A stretch of 64,000 bases of DNA from Pholis gunnellus (lineage: Eukaryota; Chordata; Actinopteri; Perciformes; Pholidae), in assembly GCA_910591455.2 (NCBI GenBank), contig OU342818.1, positions 21,652,427 to 21,716,426 of the forward strand. Reading direction: 5' to 3'. The notes beneath the pieces were generated by a model. The model ran no database searches. It was not told the origin of the DNA and was given only the letters and a program-made list of their open reading frames with translations. This document shows positions 24,862 through 36,714 of this stretch, in pieces; position 1 is the stretch's first letter; each line of letters starts with the position of its first letter. A program made the position numbers and the translations under genes.

Positions 24862-25970
24862 TATGAAGGCAAATCACTGTCAAAATCCGAGAGCGCAAAT
24901 GAGATCCATGCGCGCGCGTATTTTACTTTGACGAGCGCTTTTATATCACTCCGCGAGCAAAATTCACTCTCGCGCGAGCAAAAGTCGCTCGAGAAGCTTA
25001 AACCTGTTCGCTCGCGAAACTTTATTCTGCCCGCTCGTGAGTCTTTTTTCTGCTCACTCGCGAGTAGTTTTACTTTTTGACAGTAAGTGGGCGGACCCAG
25101 TCTCCATTGTATCTCTACATTTAATTGGTCACAATGCTCGTGTTTGGATAAACCGGATATTACACATATTATACAGGGGGAGATTTTCAGATTGCACTAC
25201 AGGTCAGGGGCAAATAATGTACATTTTACTGCACGGGTACTTTTACTTTCTGCACTTAAAGTACATTTTGCTGATAATAACATACTTAACTATGGTTTTG
25301 AATGCAGGTATTTTACTCGTAGTGGATTATTGTTTCATCAGTATGGTATTAGTACGTTTACTGAGGATCTGAATACTTTTTCATCCACTAACTACTTGTC
25401 AGTGATTTAACAGTTAATATACAAACAGTGGTCCCTAATCTTGGCTCCAGATCTTTGAGCAGGTCCAAATTGTTGCTCATATTATATACAACTATATTAT
25501 ATCTCTACTGTAAACATAACAGTATGATTAAATATGATCGCATCATGTTTTAATCAATTAAGATCAAAGAGTGTCTTTGAGCTGTTTGTCACAGTTTGAC
25601 TATCAAACACACATTGTCTGTAATAGAATGATGGAGTGAATTCAAAGCAAATGTAGTGGAGTAGTGTTTAGTGGCGGATTGATAACCACCTCTTACAGAC
25701 CTGACGTCTGTGTCAGTGATATCCGGTTTATCCAAAGACGAGCATTGTAACCAATTAGATGTAGAGATACAATGAAGACTGGGTCCGCCCACTTACTGTC
25801 AACAAGAAAAACTACTCCGAGCGAGCAGAATACAATTTCGCGAGCGAACAGGTTTAAGCTTCTCGAGCGACTTTTGCTCGCGGAGTGATATAAAAGCGCT
25901 CGTCAAAGTAAAATACGCGCGCATGGATCTCATTTGCGCTCTCGGATTTTGACAGTGATTTGCCTTCATA
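24862..25970. repeat. Long fold-back (inverted repeat) element with CpG-rich arms
   Basis: The left arm (24862-25162) and right arm (25717-25970) are close reverse complements. Both begin, read inward, TATGAAGGCAAATCACTGTC and run to an AAACCGGATAT word. The arms are rich in GCTCGCGCGAG-type palindromes and CpG, in contrast to the AT-rich surroundings. The left arm is longer because it has about 21 extra bases near 24961 and about 25 extra bases near 25040, which partly duplicate adjacent words. The arms enclose about 550 bp of unrelated sequence. GTTTC occurs at both outer edges with a one-base offset, so the target duplication is unclear. There is no transposase; it is probably a fold-back or MULE-like non-autonomous element. 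Confidence 0.85.
25227..25395 (-). repeat. Fragment of dispersed fish repeat inside the fold-back spacer
   Basis: The spacer contains CTTAAAGTACATTTTGCTGA and, further on, GAGGATCTGAATACTTTTTC ATCCAC-type sequence. I recognise this as the reverse orientation of a very common teleost repeat beginning CAGTGGTGGAAGAAGTATTC. The fragment is diverged and its ends are unclear. Confidence 0.5.
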
Positions 25971-27104
25971 AGTTTCCCTCACTTGTGTCCTTTCCTTGCA
26001 TCTTAGTCTCTCCCACCAGGGATGCATGGAGAGACGCAAGGAAACCATGCGAGGAGAGAGGAAACAAGGAAATATGTTTTAAGAGACGTGAGACGTCCTT
26101 TCCTCAGTTGCGTCACGTGAAGCGACGTCTGTTTCTGATCTCAGCTGTCAGTCGGCTTTAACAGCTGGAAAGACTTTTGAGAAGTTTGTCTGTACACATG
26201 ATCACTGTACTTAATAATACTAATTAATAATACTAATAACTAATAAAGACAGTAATCATCACTGTAGAGGTGTTTTCTCTCTGTAGGCGGTTACTTCTTT
26301 AACAAACTGTGTCCTGTTTATGAGTGCAGGACCGATTTCTACCTGCAGAATGCGTTCGTCTTATTTATGAATTATTTGCGTCTGTACATATTGAAATTCT
26401 GATTGTGACATTATTATTAAATAACCCAGAATATGATTATGGTTTCTCTTGAATACTGGAATTAATTTATTAGCCTCAATGTTTCAGATTAAATTGAAAT
26501 GATAAAACTCCTCAAACCAGACACGCAGGAATGATCAGCCTCACGTGACTGAATGAAATGATGGTAAATGATGTAAAAAGCTCTCTCTGACTTTAATTGT
26601 ATCAATAATAACAGTTATTGAGGGAAATATCAGATTATGAAAAGACAAATCTTTCTACTAAATAAATAAAGTTGTTTGTGGTCCTTTTGTTGTTCAGACT
26701 ACAATGAACATCTATTTAAACCAGACGGTGAATCAGAAAACTAATCAAATATAAAACTTTAGTTTAATCTGTGATCTGTCTTCACTCTGGTATGAAACTC
26801 CAGTGATGTTGAGAAAAATCTGATCAGTCTGATCACATAACTGATGAACAATGAGGGGGCGTGTCGGCCGTTAAAAGACTTCCTGGAAGGCTGTTCTTAT
26901 GCGTCCTCACTCATGGCTCCTCAGAGATCCCTCCTCGCTCCTCCATCCTCGCTCCTCCGAGCTAAATAAGAGCTTTGGGACGGCCGTCAATATGGAGGTG
27001 CAGAACAACTTCCGGTTCAAGTGAGGAGCGAGGAAATGACAATTAAGAGACTTGCAATGTACGCCGGTGTCAGTTCCCACTCGCCGCGAGCATATGTGTA
27101 TTTT

Positions 27105-27300
27105 AAAAATAAATACTTGTTTAGGCTCAGGAAAAGATTGGGATTTGGAGTAATATTGTTTGTCAGGTAAAACATCTGTTTGTTATGTACCTGTCTTTAG
27201 TACATTACAGAAGTTACGCAACAAAAAAATGAATCAACATTGACTTGGTTTCATACAGGACATGAACAGTGGTCACTTTGGTGAAAGTGCTTTGTTTGCT
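27105..27300 (+). repeat. Dispersed repeat, family with GTTTCACAC core
   Basis: The sequence has TGTTTAGGCTCAGGAAAAG at its left and TCAACATTGACTTGGTTTCA, ACAGGACATGAACAGTGG and GGTGAAAGTGC at its right. It matches 41970-42180 in order and orientation and 3890-4035 in reverse. It is non-coding and of unknown class. Confidence 0.5.
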
Positions 27301-28989
27301 GGCCCCATACAAACCTCCACTTCCCTTAGTCTGATGTTGTAAGCTGAAAAAAGATTTGAACCAATGTTTATCATCACTATTTTCTTTGACAAAAAAAAAA
27401 ACACTTTTGTTGTACGCAAGTTTAAAAGGTAAAACAAGAAGAGAAAAGTGTTGTTATAATCCAGTTACAGTATATGGACAGAAAGCTAAATGTAACGGGT
27501 ACCCGTTATGACCCACTATAGACTGCCGACAGCCGTCTCTCTTTGCGTGACTTGTTATGGAGCTGTTGCGCCTTTAATATGATCCTTAAATAATTCTCAA
27601 TGCTGCACACAACTGAGCAACCAACCAAAGGCGTGCAGTCAATTCTATTGAGTTTAGGCTGCTTCCTCAACAAAAGAAAAGGTCTACCACTACATCTTAT
27701 CTCTGTCAGCAAGTGGCCAACCTCATGACCACCCTTGAACTATAATAAATTAGAAATCACTGCTGTTAATGCAAGAGTTATCATTCTGTGTGAGGAAGCA
27801 GATATCAATGTAATATCAAGGCCAACGTTATGAAATGGTTTGAATGTTTATTCAAAATCTGGATGGATTAATTCAGTAATATCAGGCGCAGCTAAAAACC
27901 GATTTTTCATTTTCCTCTGCTCTGCTTTGTCCACATGTATTCATGATATTATTCAGCAGTGGAAACAAACTCAAAAGGCTTTCAACCAGTAAAAGCAGCC
28001 AAAGCAGAGAACCAAAGGTTGAAGGTTCCAGTATGGATATTGAAATGGTCTGCTTGCACCATGTTGGGTTGAAAATAAATCTAGTTCTATCGGACACTAC
28101 GTTCTGTCTCATTAGTGTCCACTATCAAATTACTTAACTTGTAGAACACAAAGCACAAATAAAAGGTATCTGAATTTGTAAATTTGTATCTATTTCTGTG
28201 CCCCCAGTTTAAATCCCGTATATCATCATTTCTACATCAACTTTTTCAAAGGAAATATATTGTGTTCCAAAGGAAGAGCTCAGATGATGTTTACCCATCA
28301 TGTTATTTATATGGCTTGACTTACTTTTTATAATGAATAAAGTGTGAGTAAAACAACGTCCTCATGATAAAAAGTGCATAGGCAAAAAAAAGAAAACAAT
28401 GTGTGCATTTTAGAGTAGGCTCTCTGTGATGTCACCCCTGCAGTCGTCGGGGTCATCACTCCTCAACCCACAGTAGTTTGGTTTAAAAAGGTTCAGCAGC
28501 CACATGAACAATTTTAAAGCATTTAAAGATAAAAAGCAAAGTAAATAATGTCAATGATGAGTGAGTATGGTCGATCAGCATGCTTGGCAACCTGAAGACA
28601 TCATAGCCCAATTGATGCTAATTAATCACCTTAAAAAGTTTAAACAGGCCACGTGTGAAAACACCCTTACATTACTGAAAAAAACTAGCATCCTGCTGAA
28701 TGCGCATCTGGAGAATAATCTGCAAAAATCCCTTTTTCAGTCAGAAGTGTCTGTATGCTAACTCACTGAGTTCTGTTTGGTGGTTTATGATGCTTTTCCA
28801 TCATTTTTAGTTCACAATTTCTGTTTGATGAAGTGGATTCCTTAGATGACACATAGCTGTATGAACAGAAATATGAATTTACAAACATGAATTGATTTGT
28901 TAATATGTATATGTTACTTAATTTCGGTGACAGCAGCAATAGCTTTATTCTACACACCTCCGGTGCGGAAGGGTCTTCAAACTTGCATT
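27301..28989. other. Unique AT-rich DNA, no gene seen
   Basis: No element or exon was recognised. Frames at 27506-27712 (minus) and 27882-28112 (minus) match nothing I know. The segment 28396-28500 is slightly GC-richer. Confidence 0.45.
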
Positions 28990-29335
28990 CCCTCTACTGG
29001 CCAGCAGGGGGTGACTCTTCCGGTTGCAAAAATAAGTCAGATTGTATAGAAGTCTATGAGAAAATGACTCTACTCTCACTTGATTTATTACCTCAGTAAA
29101 AATTTAAAAAATGGGTTTATGGACACAATCTTTAGTTTCAAGTATTCTTCAATACAGCATGATGTTCATTTAGTGAATGGTCCATTTAGAGTCAAATAGA
29201 CCATAAAGCTTATGCTTGAGTAAGAGTATGCTTGAAGGCAGGCTTACTGTGATCGACAGGTCGCTGCCGCTAACAGAGTGTATCTACGTCACTCCTCCGT
29301 GTTCCAAATATAAAGTAGACAGCATACGAAACGTC
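28990..29335 (+). repeat. Dispersed repeat (CTCTGGTTGCAAAAAGAAGT family)
   Basis: It starts around CTGGCCAGCAGGGGGTGACT and continues with CGGTTGCAAAAATAAGTCAG, TGTATAGAAGTCTATGAGAA, TCAATACAGCATGATGTTCA and TACGTCACTCCTCCG. The same words in the same order occur at 62502-63010, and the later part occurs at 32346-32633. This is a common fish interspersed repeat of uncertain class. Its small frames are not conserved between copies. Confidence 0.7.
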
Positions 29336-29339
29336 ATTT

Positions 29340-29435
29340 GTTTTTTGACCATTAAAGCATGTTCAACATGTTCTAGTAGAAACCCCAAATACAAGTATGA
29401 ACCTGAACCTGAGCATGACATGTCCCCTTTAAGGC
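29340..29435 (-). repeat. Dispersed repeat (AAAGGGGACATRTC family)
   Basis: In reverse complement this reads AAAGGGGACATGTCATGCTC, AGGTTCATACTTGTATTTGG and TTCTACTAGAACATGTTGAA, a repeat start that I recognise from many teleost genomes. A shorter copy in the opposite orientation is at 46856-46914. Confidence 0.6.
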
Positions 29436-30754
29436 CGTGAATCTAACTAAAAGCTTTTCGCTCTTAATCTTACACTTTGCAAAATTGTGTCTACACATAC
29501 ACCCACACTATTATGAGGAAGATTAAAAGCTGAGTAATAATATCTACACTTTAAATAGGCTTAGCAGAAACCACAGCTGCAAGCATTCAACGTTCCACCT
29601 TGTCCATACTGCAAAATGGCCAAATCTGTTTATGAGTTTTGCAAGCTCACTAAAGACTAGACCAGATAGGGACTCCTTTATCACTCGCAGAAAGTCACAG
29701 GAAATGTGCAGCTTCAAGTTTTCAAGTGCACATTTGTGGTCGGCCCATGTGGCTCCTAATCATTAGTTTTCACTGGCATCAGAGTGCTGACGCTTCAAAA
29801 ATGCGAGCAGTTTGTAATAGTGTCTGTTACATGTCCTGTTTGTGCTCTCCCTATGCCCACCGTCAGTGTCCTCTCGGGTGCCGCCCCTTCCCTGAATGCC
29901 AGCTGCAGCGGGTGATTGAACGCGGCTGCGCTCAATCACAAATTAGTGCCACGGTGGTTAAAAGGAGAACCACGCGGCCTGCCCCGCTGCCAGTGATTCA
30001 AGTGGCAGCCCACAAGCTGTGTGTTTTTGTGTGAAGCGCTCATTGTTATTAAATTGTTTTTGTTAACGATTTGTGAAATGGGTATTTTACATTGTTACTC
30101 CCCTTAGACTTAAAAAGGGGAACGTAACAATTAAGGGCTCGTTCGGGAAAAGGGGAACGTAACTGTGTCACTTCTTGTCTCTTTTCTGTGTCTGCTCCTC
30201 CTTACAGCAGCGTCACTTTACTTCTTTGGACTTTATTTTTTTACCGTCCACCCTTCATGTGAAATGTTATAATGTTCTAAATGTGATCCCATACAAAAAC
30301 TATTTGGGCTTGTTTCATAGACAGCATATTAATTAGACCAGAAGAAAGCCTCAGATGATCCTTGTTTGGTGGCTCATTTGAAACACATGGTGAAGTGTTT
30401 GCTCCAAACACAGGTGTTTTCAGTTAGTCTGATTAATCCTCTGTGCAGAGTGAGGATGGGTGGAGCTGTGCTGGGAACTATTAATGCTAACAGGAGCAGA
30501 AGTAGAAAGTTGTCCCAAACCCCAAAAATGGCAGCGACACTAAAAGGGGAGAGATGAGACGTCAGTCACAGTCTGTTCGGGCCCACACAGTCCTGAGGAG
30601 AGGTCTAACCAAAGTGAAAACTCCTCCTGTGAATGGACTATAAATGTGCTGGGTCTCTCCGTGGATCCTTATTGGACCAAGCTTATCATCAAAAGTTATC
30701 ATAAGCCTATTCATCTGATGGTGTTTTGAAGATATTGACCAAAGAAGTAAAAAA
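29436..30754. other. Mostly unique DNA; possible conserved block at 29840-30030
   Basis: 29840-30030 is GC-rich, non-repetitive and lies within a 102-codon frame (29726-30034) without family resemblance. It contains GAACGCGGCTGCGCTCAATC and GCCACGGTGGTTAAAAGGAG and could be a regulatory element. At 30112-30164 the 14-bp word AAAGGGGAACGTAA occurs twice, 36 bp apart. Nothing else is recognisable. Confidence 0.35.
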
Positions 30755-31504
30755 AAAGATGTTCACTTTGCCTAATATTTATCTTGACAGAGTTCTCCAT
30801 GTGTGCCCTGGTGTTCTCATGTTTCCTTGCTTTCTCAGACAGGAGATGTTCTGCTTCGCTTTCCCGCTAGTCTGCTGTCTGATTGTGAGGTCAGGCTGAT
30901 CTGGGATCAGCTCTTTCACCTGCAGTTTCTCCGCCAAAGTTCTCCTCTCAAACGGGTCTTGGAAGATAGTGCTCGCATTCAAGCTCACCATTGCCTGTAG
31001 AGCAGGGGTGTCAAACACCCGGCCCACCACGTCATTTTATGTGGCCCGCGAATCCGCCAGCCAAAAAACAAACCGTGATGCTGATGTGGCCCAGAGTGAA
31101 AATGAGTTTGACAACCCTGCTGTAGAGACTAGACCTGACAAGGATGTGCAGTTTGGGGTGGTACAAATTTCGCCCTAAGCTGAATGTATTTGAGGACGCT
31201 GATTGGCTAAATTGTATGTCATACATTCATATCTTTAATAAGCAATTGGCTAAACTGCTTCACAGACCCGCCTCCTGTGGGCGATTTTTCCACAGCCCCA
31301 GTGCTGCTGAGACATGCAGACAAGCATATATTTCATGCAGATATCATATTTTATTATATACACATACAAATACACATATTACTGGGTGAATTCCATATTT
31401 TAAAAAAAAATATTGACAATTTGTATAATTTATTATAATCTTTTATTTTCTGTGGCTCAAGGGGGGGCCATGCCTTAGCGCCCTCTATGGGCCAGCCGCC
31501 ACTG
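30755..31504 (-). mobile_element. hAT-like element fragment (CAGTGGCGGCTGG family), reverse orientation
   Basis: Read on the minus strand it starts at 31504 with CAGTGGCGGCTGGCCCATAG and follows the relatives at 24403 and 51512. It shares GAGGCGGGTCTGTGAAGCAG, GCGTCCTCAAATACATTCAG and GAGCTGATCCCAGATCAGCC, and ends near 30755 after AGGCAAAGTGAACATC. Beyond this the element at 51512 continues but this copy does not, so the right terminus is missing. It carries the small insert at 31003-31119. There is no transposase coding. Confidence 0.8.
31003..31119 (+). mobile_element. 117-bp hAT MITE with 8-bp target duplication
   Basis: The ends are CAGGGGTGTCAAACACC and, in reverse complement, CAGGGTTGTCAAAC. 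A perfect 8-bp duplication CTGTAGAG lies on both sides (30995-31002 and 31120-31127). GGCCCGCGAATCCGCC and GATGCTGATGTGGCCC inside are typical of the vertebrate CAGGGGTGTCAAACTC type of hAT elements. It is inserted inside the larger hAT fragment, so it is younger. It has no coding capacity. Confidence 0.9.
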
Positions 31505-32149
31505 TTCGTGACACAGAAGACAAGGATTAGCTCTTTCTATCTAGTTTTAGGTCTGTCCGTGATCCCCTTGTTGTTCGAGAATTCAGAATCAGAATTACAA
31601 TGCTCCATGAACCCACGTGATGAAAAGGTGATGTTGATACAATCCCACCAGGAGTTTGACTTGTGTAGGCGGACGCGGAGCAGCGATCTCAAGGTGACCC
31701 CGACAGGCTCCCATAAATGTTTTATCAAGGCCTGCGCGGAGCTGAGGCACCTGTCACAAGGGTTAGTCTCTGCGGGTCACGCATGGCTCTCACAGGAAGG
31801 GAAGCGCTGCTTTGCTCACACGTCCGCATGCATGCAAATATCCACCCTGACATGTTGTTCCAGATAGCAAACTAACAAGAGGGAAATATTTGACAAAGTG
31901 CATTGTGGATTTTGCAATATGAAATTGCCAAGACACAAAAACTGGTACTTGTGGCACATTTATGGAAACCACTAACTCATGTATCCCATCTATTGACCAG
32001 TTGTGCTAAACCATGAGCATATTGTCTGCTTTAGTTTGAAGTTTGAAATGTTAACACTTTTTGAAAAAAACTACACACAGCTATCTGCATTAGAAACATC
32101 ATTTAAAACGTAACACTGCTGTTGAAATACCACACTCAATAATCAATAA
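31505..32149. other. Unique DNA, no gene seen
   Basis: A 126-codon frame (31487-31867) starts inside the hAT end and shows no domain. No other feature was recognised. Confidence 0.45.
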
Positions 32150-32345
32150 GAGGGTTGTCTGGTAACCCTTGGCTGGGATGTGTCGTGTGTCGAAGTGTCC
32201 CTGAGCAAGACACTGAACCCCTAACGGCTCCCCGGGCGCCTGTCGTAGGCAGCCCACTGCTCCCTATATACAAGGATGGGTCAAATGCAGAGACAAATTC
32301 CCCCCCTTACTGGGATAAATATAGTATAGTAAATAAATAAATACA
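32150..32345 (+). repeat. SINE-like fragment (3' body)
   Basis: The words GTCGAAGTGTCCCTGAGCAA, GACACTGAACCCCTAACGGC, AGGCAGCCCACTGCTCCCTA and CAAGGATGGGTCAAATGCAG belong to a tRNA-derived fish SINE body I recognise. The GAGCAAGACACTGAACCCC part is shared in form with the SINE at 49069 (GGGCAAGACACTTAACCCC). The tRNA-like head is missing and the copy ends in an AT-rich TAAATAAATA tail. Confidence 0.6.
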
Positions 32346-32633
32346 TTTTGTAAATGATGTACCATTTAGCGTGAAATAGATCAAAAAGCGGAGTATGCTT
32401 TAGGGCGGGGCTACCTGTGAATGACAGTTTGCTGCCACTACCAGAGCCATATACGGCGTCTCTACGTCACTCCTCCGCTCTCCAAATATGGTCACTTATG
32501 TTCACTGGTTGCAAAAAGACAAGATAGCTACGGCCAAAACGACAAACTTGAGGCTTTAAAACAGCAGTCCACAAAACCAATGGGTGATACTACGACGACT
32601 ACGTCAAATTCTTAAATACAGTCTATGGTGTGC
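32346..32633 (+). repeat. Dispersed repeat (CTCTGGTTGCAAAAAGAAGT family), 3' part
   Basis: It contains ATTTAGCGTGAAATAGATCA, TACGTCACTCCTCCGCTCTC, CAAGATAGCTACGGCCAAAA and TTAAATACAGTCTATGG. The 62502-63010 copy has the same later part ending TTTATACAGTCTATG, so this is the 3' half with the shared terminus. Confidence 0.65.
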
Positions 32634-33329
32634 GGTTGGGTTGGTAGTGTGACCTAGTTGGTATTATATTATGGTCTTTCATTTAAGGACTTAAATTGCT
32701 TTCGTTGATTAGCGCTACTTTCCCTTTAGAAAATCGTTTTCAGTTAGTTTCATTGTGATCTTTTCATTCGACTGTTAAGAAATTCCTAATTTTGTCAATT
32801 CTTCTGTTGTACTTGAGTCTCTTTGCCTAAGTTTATGTTATTGCTACTTTGGATGGCAAGTAAGAGGACTGCAATTGCAATATACTGTATTTTGTTTATA
32901 GTACAATACAGTAACTATGACCTTGTCATTTTAAGTTAAAGCCATTGCACCTGATATGAGTATATTGAGAATTAACCCGTTTCATGTTGTGTTCATAGTC
33001 TATATTAACATCATGCTTCCAAGTGAAATGCCAAATATTCTAATAGTCTAAGCAGCAGTAGATATAGTGTTGATACTCAACAATCTGCGTGAGGGAAGGG
33101 CCTTTTATTTGGTGTTTTGCATGCAAAGTTGAGATGCAAAAAATGTTTATTTGGTTTGAATGAAGTGTTTACTTTAGCAAGAGAACGAAGATATTAATCA
33201 TTTTGTCTATATGTTTTTGTGAGTTGTTTTGTCAAAACCAGCCAGAAATTGCGTTTTGAAAACTGTTATGCGAGCTGAATGAATGTTGCCAGTGGCAATA
33301 AGTGAAACATAGTATTGCTGTTGTGATCT

Positions 33330-33710
33330 GATTTGGGTCTGGAGATTTCATTATCTCCGATAAAGGCTCCGCTCGCTGCGGAGCACAGTCCACGGCAAAG
33401 GATTTCATCGGCTCTACATATCAAACCAGAGAAGAAGAATTGCCTTTGGCATTTCTAAGTGATTCATGACCCCTCTTGTATTTCTCTCTACTTTGAATCA
33501 GTGAAAATCACAGACTGTCAGTCAGCATTTAGTCTCCCTCTGACATGACCAGAAAATGTCAAACTTGCTAAAAGAAACTCAGCGCAAGGAATTCATAAGT
33601 TCATGGAAATTGAAATTATTTTTTTCCTTTCATTTGCATAAGTCTTAATCAGCAGATGGGGTTATCTCATGCTGCCATGGAGACGGGTGCTTTGATAAGC
33701 AAGTAATAGC
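33330..33710. other. Candidate conserved non-coding block
   Basis: A non-repetitive stretch with TTCATTATCTCCGATAAAGG, TTCATTTGCATAAGTCTTAA (an octamer-like ATTTGCATAA), a CAGATG E-box near 33653 and a GATAAGCAAGTAA word near 33695. The clustering of such words in otherwise featureless DNA suggests an enhancer. This is texture-based inference only. Confidence 0.22.
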
Positions 33711-34739
33711 TACCATATACTCCAAGACTTTGAAAAGATTTTAAAATACTAAAATCTTTGCACCCTCTCTCATCTTAAGACAATGTGTCAAAGTTGTTTT
33801 ATTCACAGACTAGATTTTTGCAAAGACCAGAGGTTATGTTTGCAAGTCTACAACTAGATTCCTTTAGCGGTTATTTCACATCCTGCTGCTGCTGGAAATT
33901 CACAAGACAAAATGCTGTTGAACAGTAGAGCAAAGAAAGAGAAGCAGCTTTTGGCCACAGCTGCCCTGGTTTGTGCAGTTAACGCATCAAAGAGGCACTG
34001 CTGTTCATTCAGCAACTCCACCTCAAGGTTGATAGAACTCGTAAAAGTTTACTGTTTATTATTTTGCATGAGCCAAGACTAAAAACTTCATATTTCCCCA
34101 AACATTCAAGATTGTGGGAGCGTGCCACAACTCTCATTACTATCAGGATTTTATTCAGACGCTGGACATTATCTTTAATACTGAAATTGCTTGAAAAGTT
34201 GTTTGGTGTGACGTCGGCATTAGCTGTTACCACACAGCTTCAGCTGCGTTACCGCCACCCTCTGGACTGGAGCGGAACCGACCAGTGTTTGCATAGACTG
34301 GGAAAACCAAGAGGGATTGCAATTTGCACGTACATGGCTATTACCCTTTTTTCACCAAAGTTATATGAAACTACAGCAGCAAACAAAGCCTGAGAACTAG
34401 AATTAGAACGAGCATCGCATAACACACATTTGCCATAGTTACAAATAGAATTGCACATTTTTGTTCGTACCAGTGGATTATTAGAGCACACGGATGGATG
34501 AACAACTTTGTTGTCGTGCTGCAAAAAATCTTTCCTCATCTAGGAAACATGTGAGTGAAATGTTCCATCACCCCCTCCAAGATAAATCTGCAACATTAGT
34601 GCAAATCATTGATTTGTAAATACGTCAATGTAAAATATGTTAGTCATATGTTGTTGTTTCCCCAAAGCTCATATTTCAGGAGCAGCCAAACATCCTGGGG
34701 ATCTGCATCACCAGCGGCATTTCATCGATTGTTTTTTTT

Positions 34740-34758
34740 GGGGGGGGGGGGGGGGGGG
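34740..34758. repeat. G19 homopolymer
   Basis: Nineteen consecutive G directly follow a T8 run. A second G13 run lies at 35217-35229. Such tracts can form quadruplexes and are also prone to sequencing length error. Confidence 0.95.
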
Positions 34759-36714
34759 CTGGGTTTTCTCTCACAGCTTTAAAAATAGAGTTCAACAATA
34801 AGCCAAATTACTTTTGGGAAAAAGTTTGAGTCGCAACACAGAATGAAATAAGACACGTTTTGGTTTACTTTACCCTGTGTTTGTTTTCCCCGTTCTTCTA
34901 TTGTCTCACTTCAGTCTGTACCACACGACCAAGCCGAGTTGCCTATAAATAACTGGATAAAAATAAGCAGGCAGCGGCGTCTTTGTTAAGTCTAAGACGG
35001 TGCACATGTTCAGGAGACAGCACCAGTCAAAATCTGCAGCAATTTTTGAAATGCCACAATGTTTTGATATGTCTCCTGGAAAGAAAAAGAAAGAGAAAAA
35101 AAATAAATGAAAAAGTGCTTGACAGCCAAGATGGGTCCAGCAACACTTACCTCCTGAAACGCTTGACTGGGAGACATTTTGAAGAAGATTCTGCTTGATT
35201 CTGGCAGGTGGAACAAGGGGGGGGGGGGGACAAAAACACGCTTTGAATACTCCATTTATCAGGGGCCTTATCTTAGTGCTGCTTTTTGGCCCTTAATGTG
35301 TCCCTTCCGAGACACAAGCAACTGCTTATCTTACACCGGGATATCGCGCAGCGTCACCTGCAGCTAATTCGAACCGGTATTACTAGTCAAAGTATGAATG
35401 ATGGCCACAGCGTAGGGCCACTTCACCCCCCCACACACACAAAAAGAAAAGAGAAATTGTAATCGTTTTGCCTTTGAAGAGAGTTCACAATAGCATCAGA
35501 AGACATTCGTCCACGTGGTAATGAAGTGTGTGACACATCATTTTGAGCCTGGGGAGATATAAATGATCGTAACGTGTCAGGATGTAAACGAACAGCCAGA
35601 TCTGACAACCGGAGACACCCAAGGTGAGAGTTGTACTTTTTAGGATCATTATCATGAGCTAAGCATTAAACCAAAACAATAATTAGCACTTAGCATAATA
35701 CCAAGAGACGTCCTTGATGAAGAAAAAAAACTAAAACTAAACTCCTGATGAGTTATATTTGGCTTTTAAAATTTCCAGGAGAGGATAAGACTCGGTGACT
35801 ACCTGCCATATGGAAGGTATAATTTGGTCTAATCCTGTTTAATCCAGATTACGTGTTTGCATTAACATGTAATACCTGGGTTTCCCTGATGCTTTTGCCA
35901 ACAATAAGTCAATTAAAAGAATAGCCCTGACTACGGATTAAAGGTGGGCTTTTCCATGCACCACTAATCTGAAGTAATCCGGGATTCTGGGCCAGATTTT
36001 AAGAAGTGAACTCAGGTCGGACATTTACACAACAGAAAACCCACCTCACTTGAGTGACCAGGTTATAAACGGAATAGTGTCTCCATGTAAACACAGTGAG
36101 CTGCCTTTTTACCTATAGAAATGGTATGAAAGTAAATAATTGGCCTTATTAAAGATAATGTGACTAATGATTTGAGAGATGGACTGTACTGGTGTAGTGT
36201 CACATTCACGATAATGACTGAGGTATTTTTTCGCAAGAGGAGCTATGACAAAATTGCCAATAAACAGTGTCTTTCAAGTATCTACTTGGGACTTGTTTGC
36301 TGTGGGACTCGACTTACTTGAGATTTGAATGCCTGTTCTGTGGACACCGACGCCGTGTTTTCACTGCATGGTACAGCTCTGCTCGACTTAACTCACTTTT
36401 TGGTGCCAGGTGTTTTTTTGTCCTTCTGTTTTCCACCGGGGTCCATAATCCCTCAGTATAGGAGGGATTGTCAGTTGATTCCTTTAACGTGATCTTCAAA
36501 GGGACACTTGCAGAATACTCTCATCGGCGGACGAACAGAGGAACATCCGTGGTGTATGGCATAGTTTTGCTCGGCTGGCATTTTTTTAAACCCTGGGTGG
36601 AGTGAATAAAAAAAAAAATTCCGCTATTGACAGTGGCTTGGCTGTTTGGCTATATGCAGGATTTCCTGTGTTGAGCTAGTGACAATCCTCTCTGGCCAAA
36701 TTGTTGGAGGCTGC

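Larger units (their letters stand above)
24827..27062. mobile_element. Candidate DNA transposon with GTACAT..CAAGTCTCTTAATTG ends
   Basis: The left edge reads GTACATCCCAAGTCTCTTAA and the right edge, in reverse complement, reads GTACATTGCAAGTCTCTTAA. These form a terminal inverted repeat of about 24 bp with a few mismatches, 2.2 kb apart. Near the right end are repeated TCCTCGCTCCTCC words. No transposase was recognised inside, and no target duplication is obvious (CACATGGG before, GCCGGTGT after). It contains the fold-back at 24862-25970. The superfamily is unknown. The outer boundaries are plausible but not proven. Confidence 0.5.
32634..36714. other. Unique DNA, no gene seen
   Basis: Holds a composition-selected candidate regulatory block (33330-33710, listed separately) and two G-runs (34740-34758 and 35217-35229). 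Frames up to 109 codons (34064-34393) have no recognisable domain. No transposon end was found. Confidence 0.45.

Noticed and set aside
24392..24898. 168-codon minus-strand frame as a gene
   Set aside because: It runs through a hAT end and the start of another element, and the frame is not conserved in the related copies.
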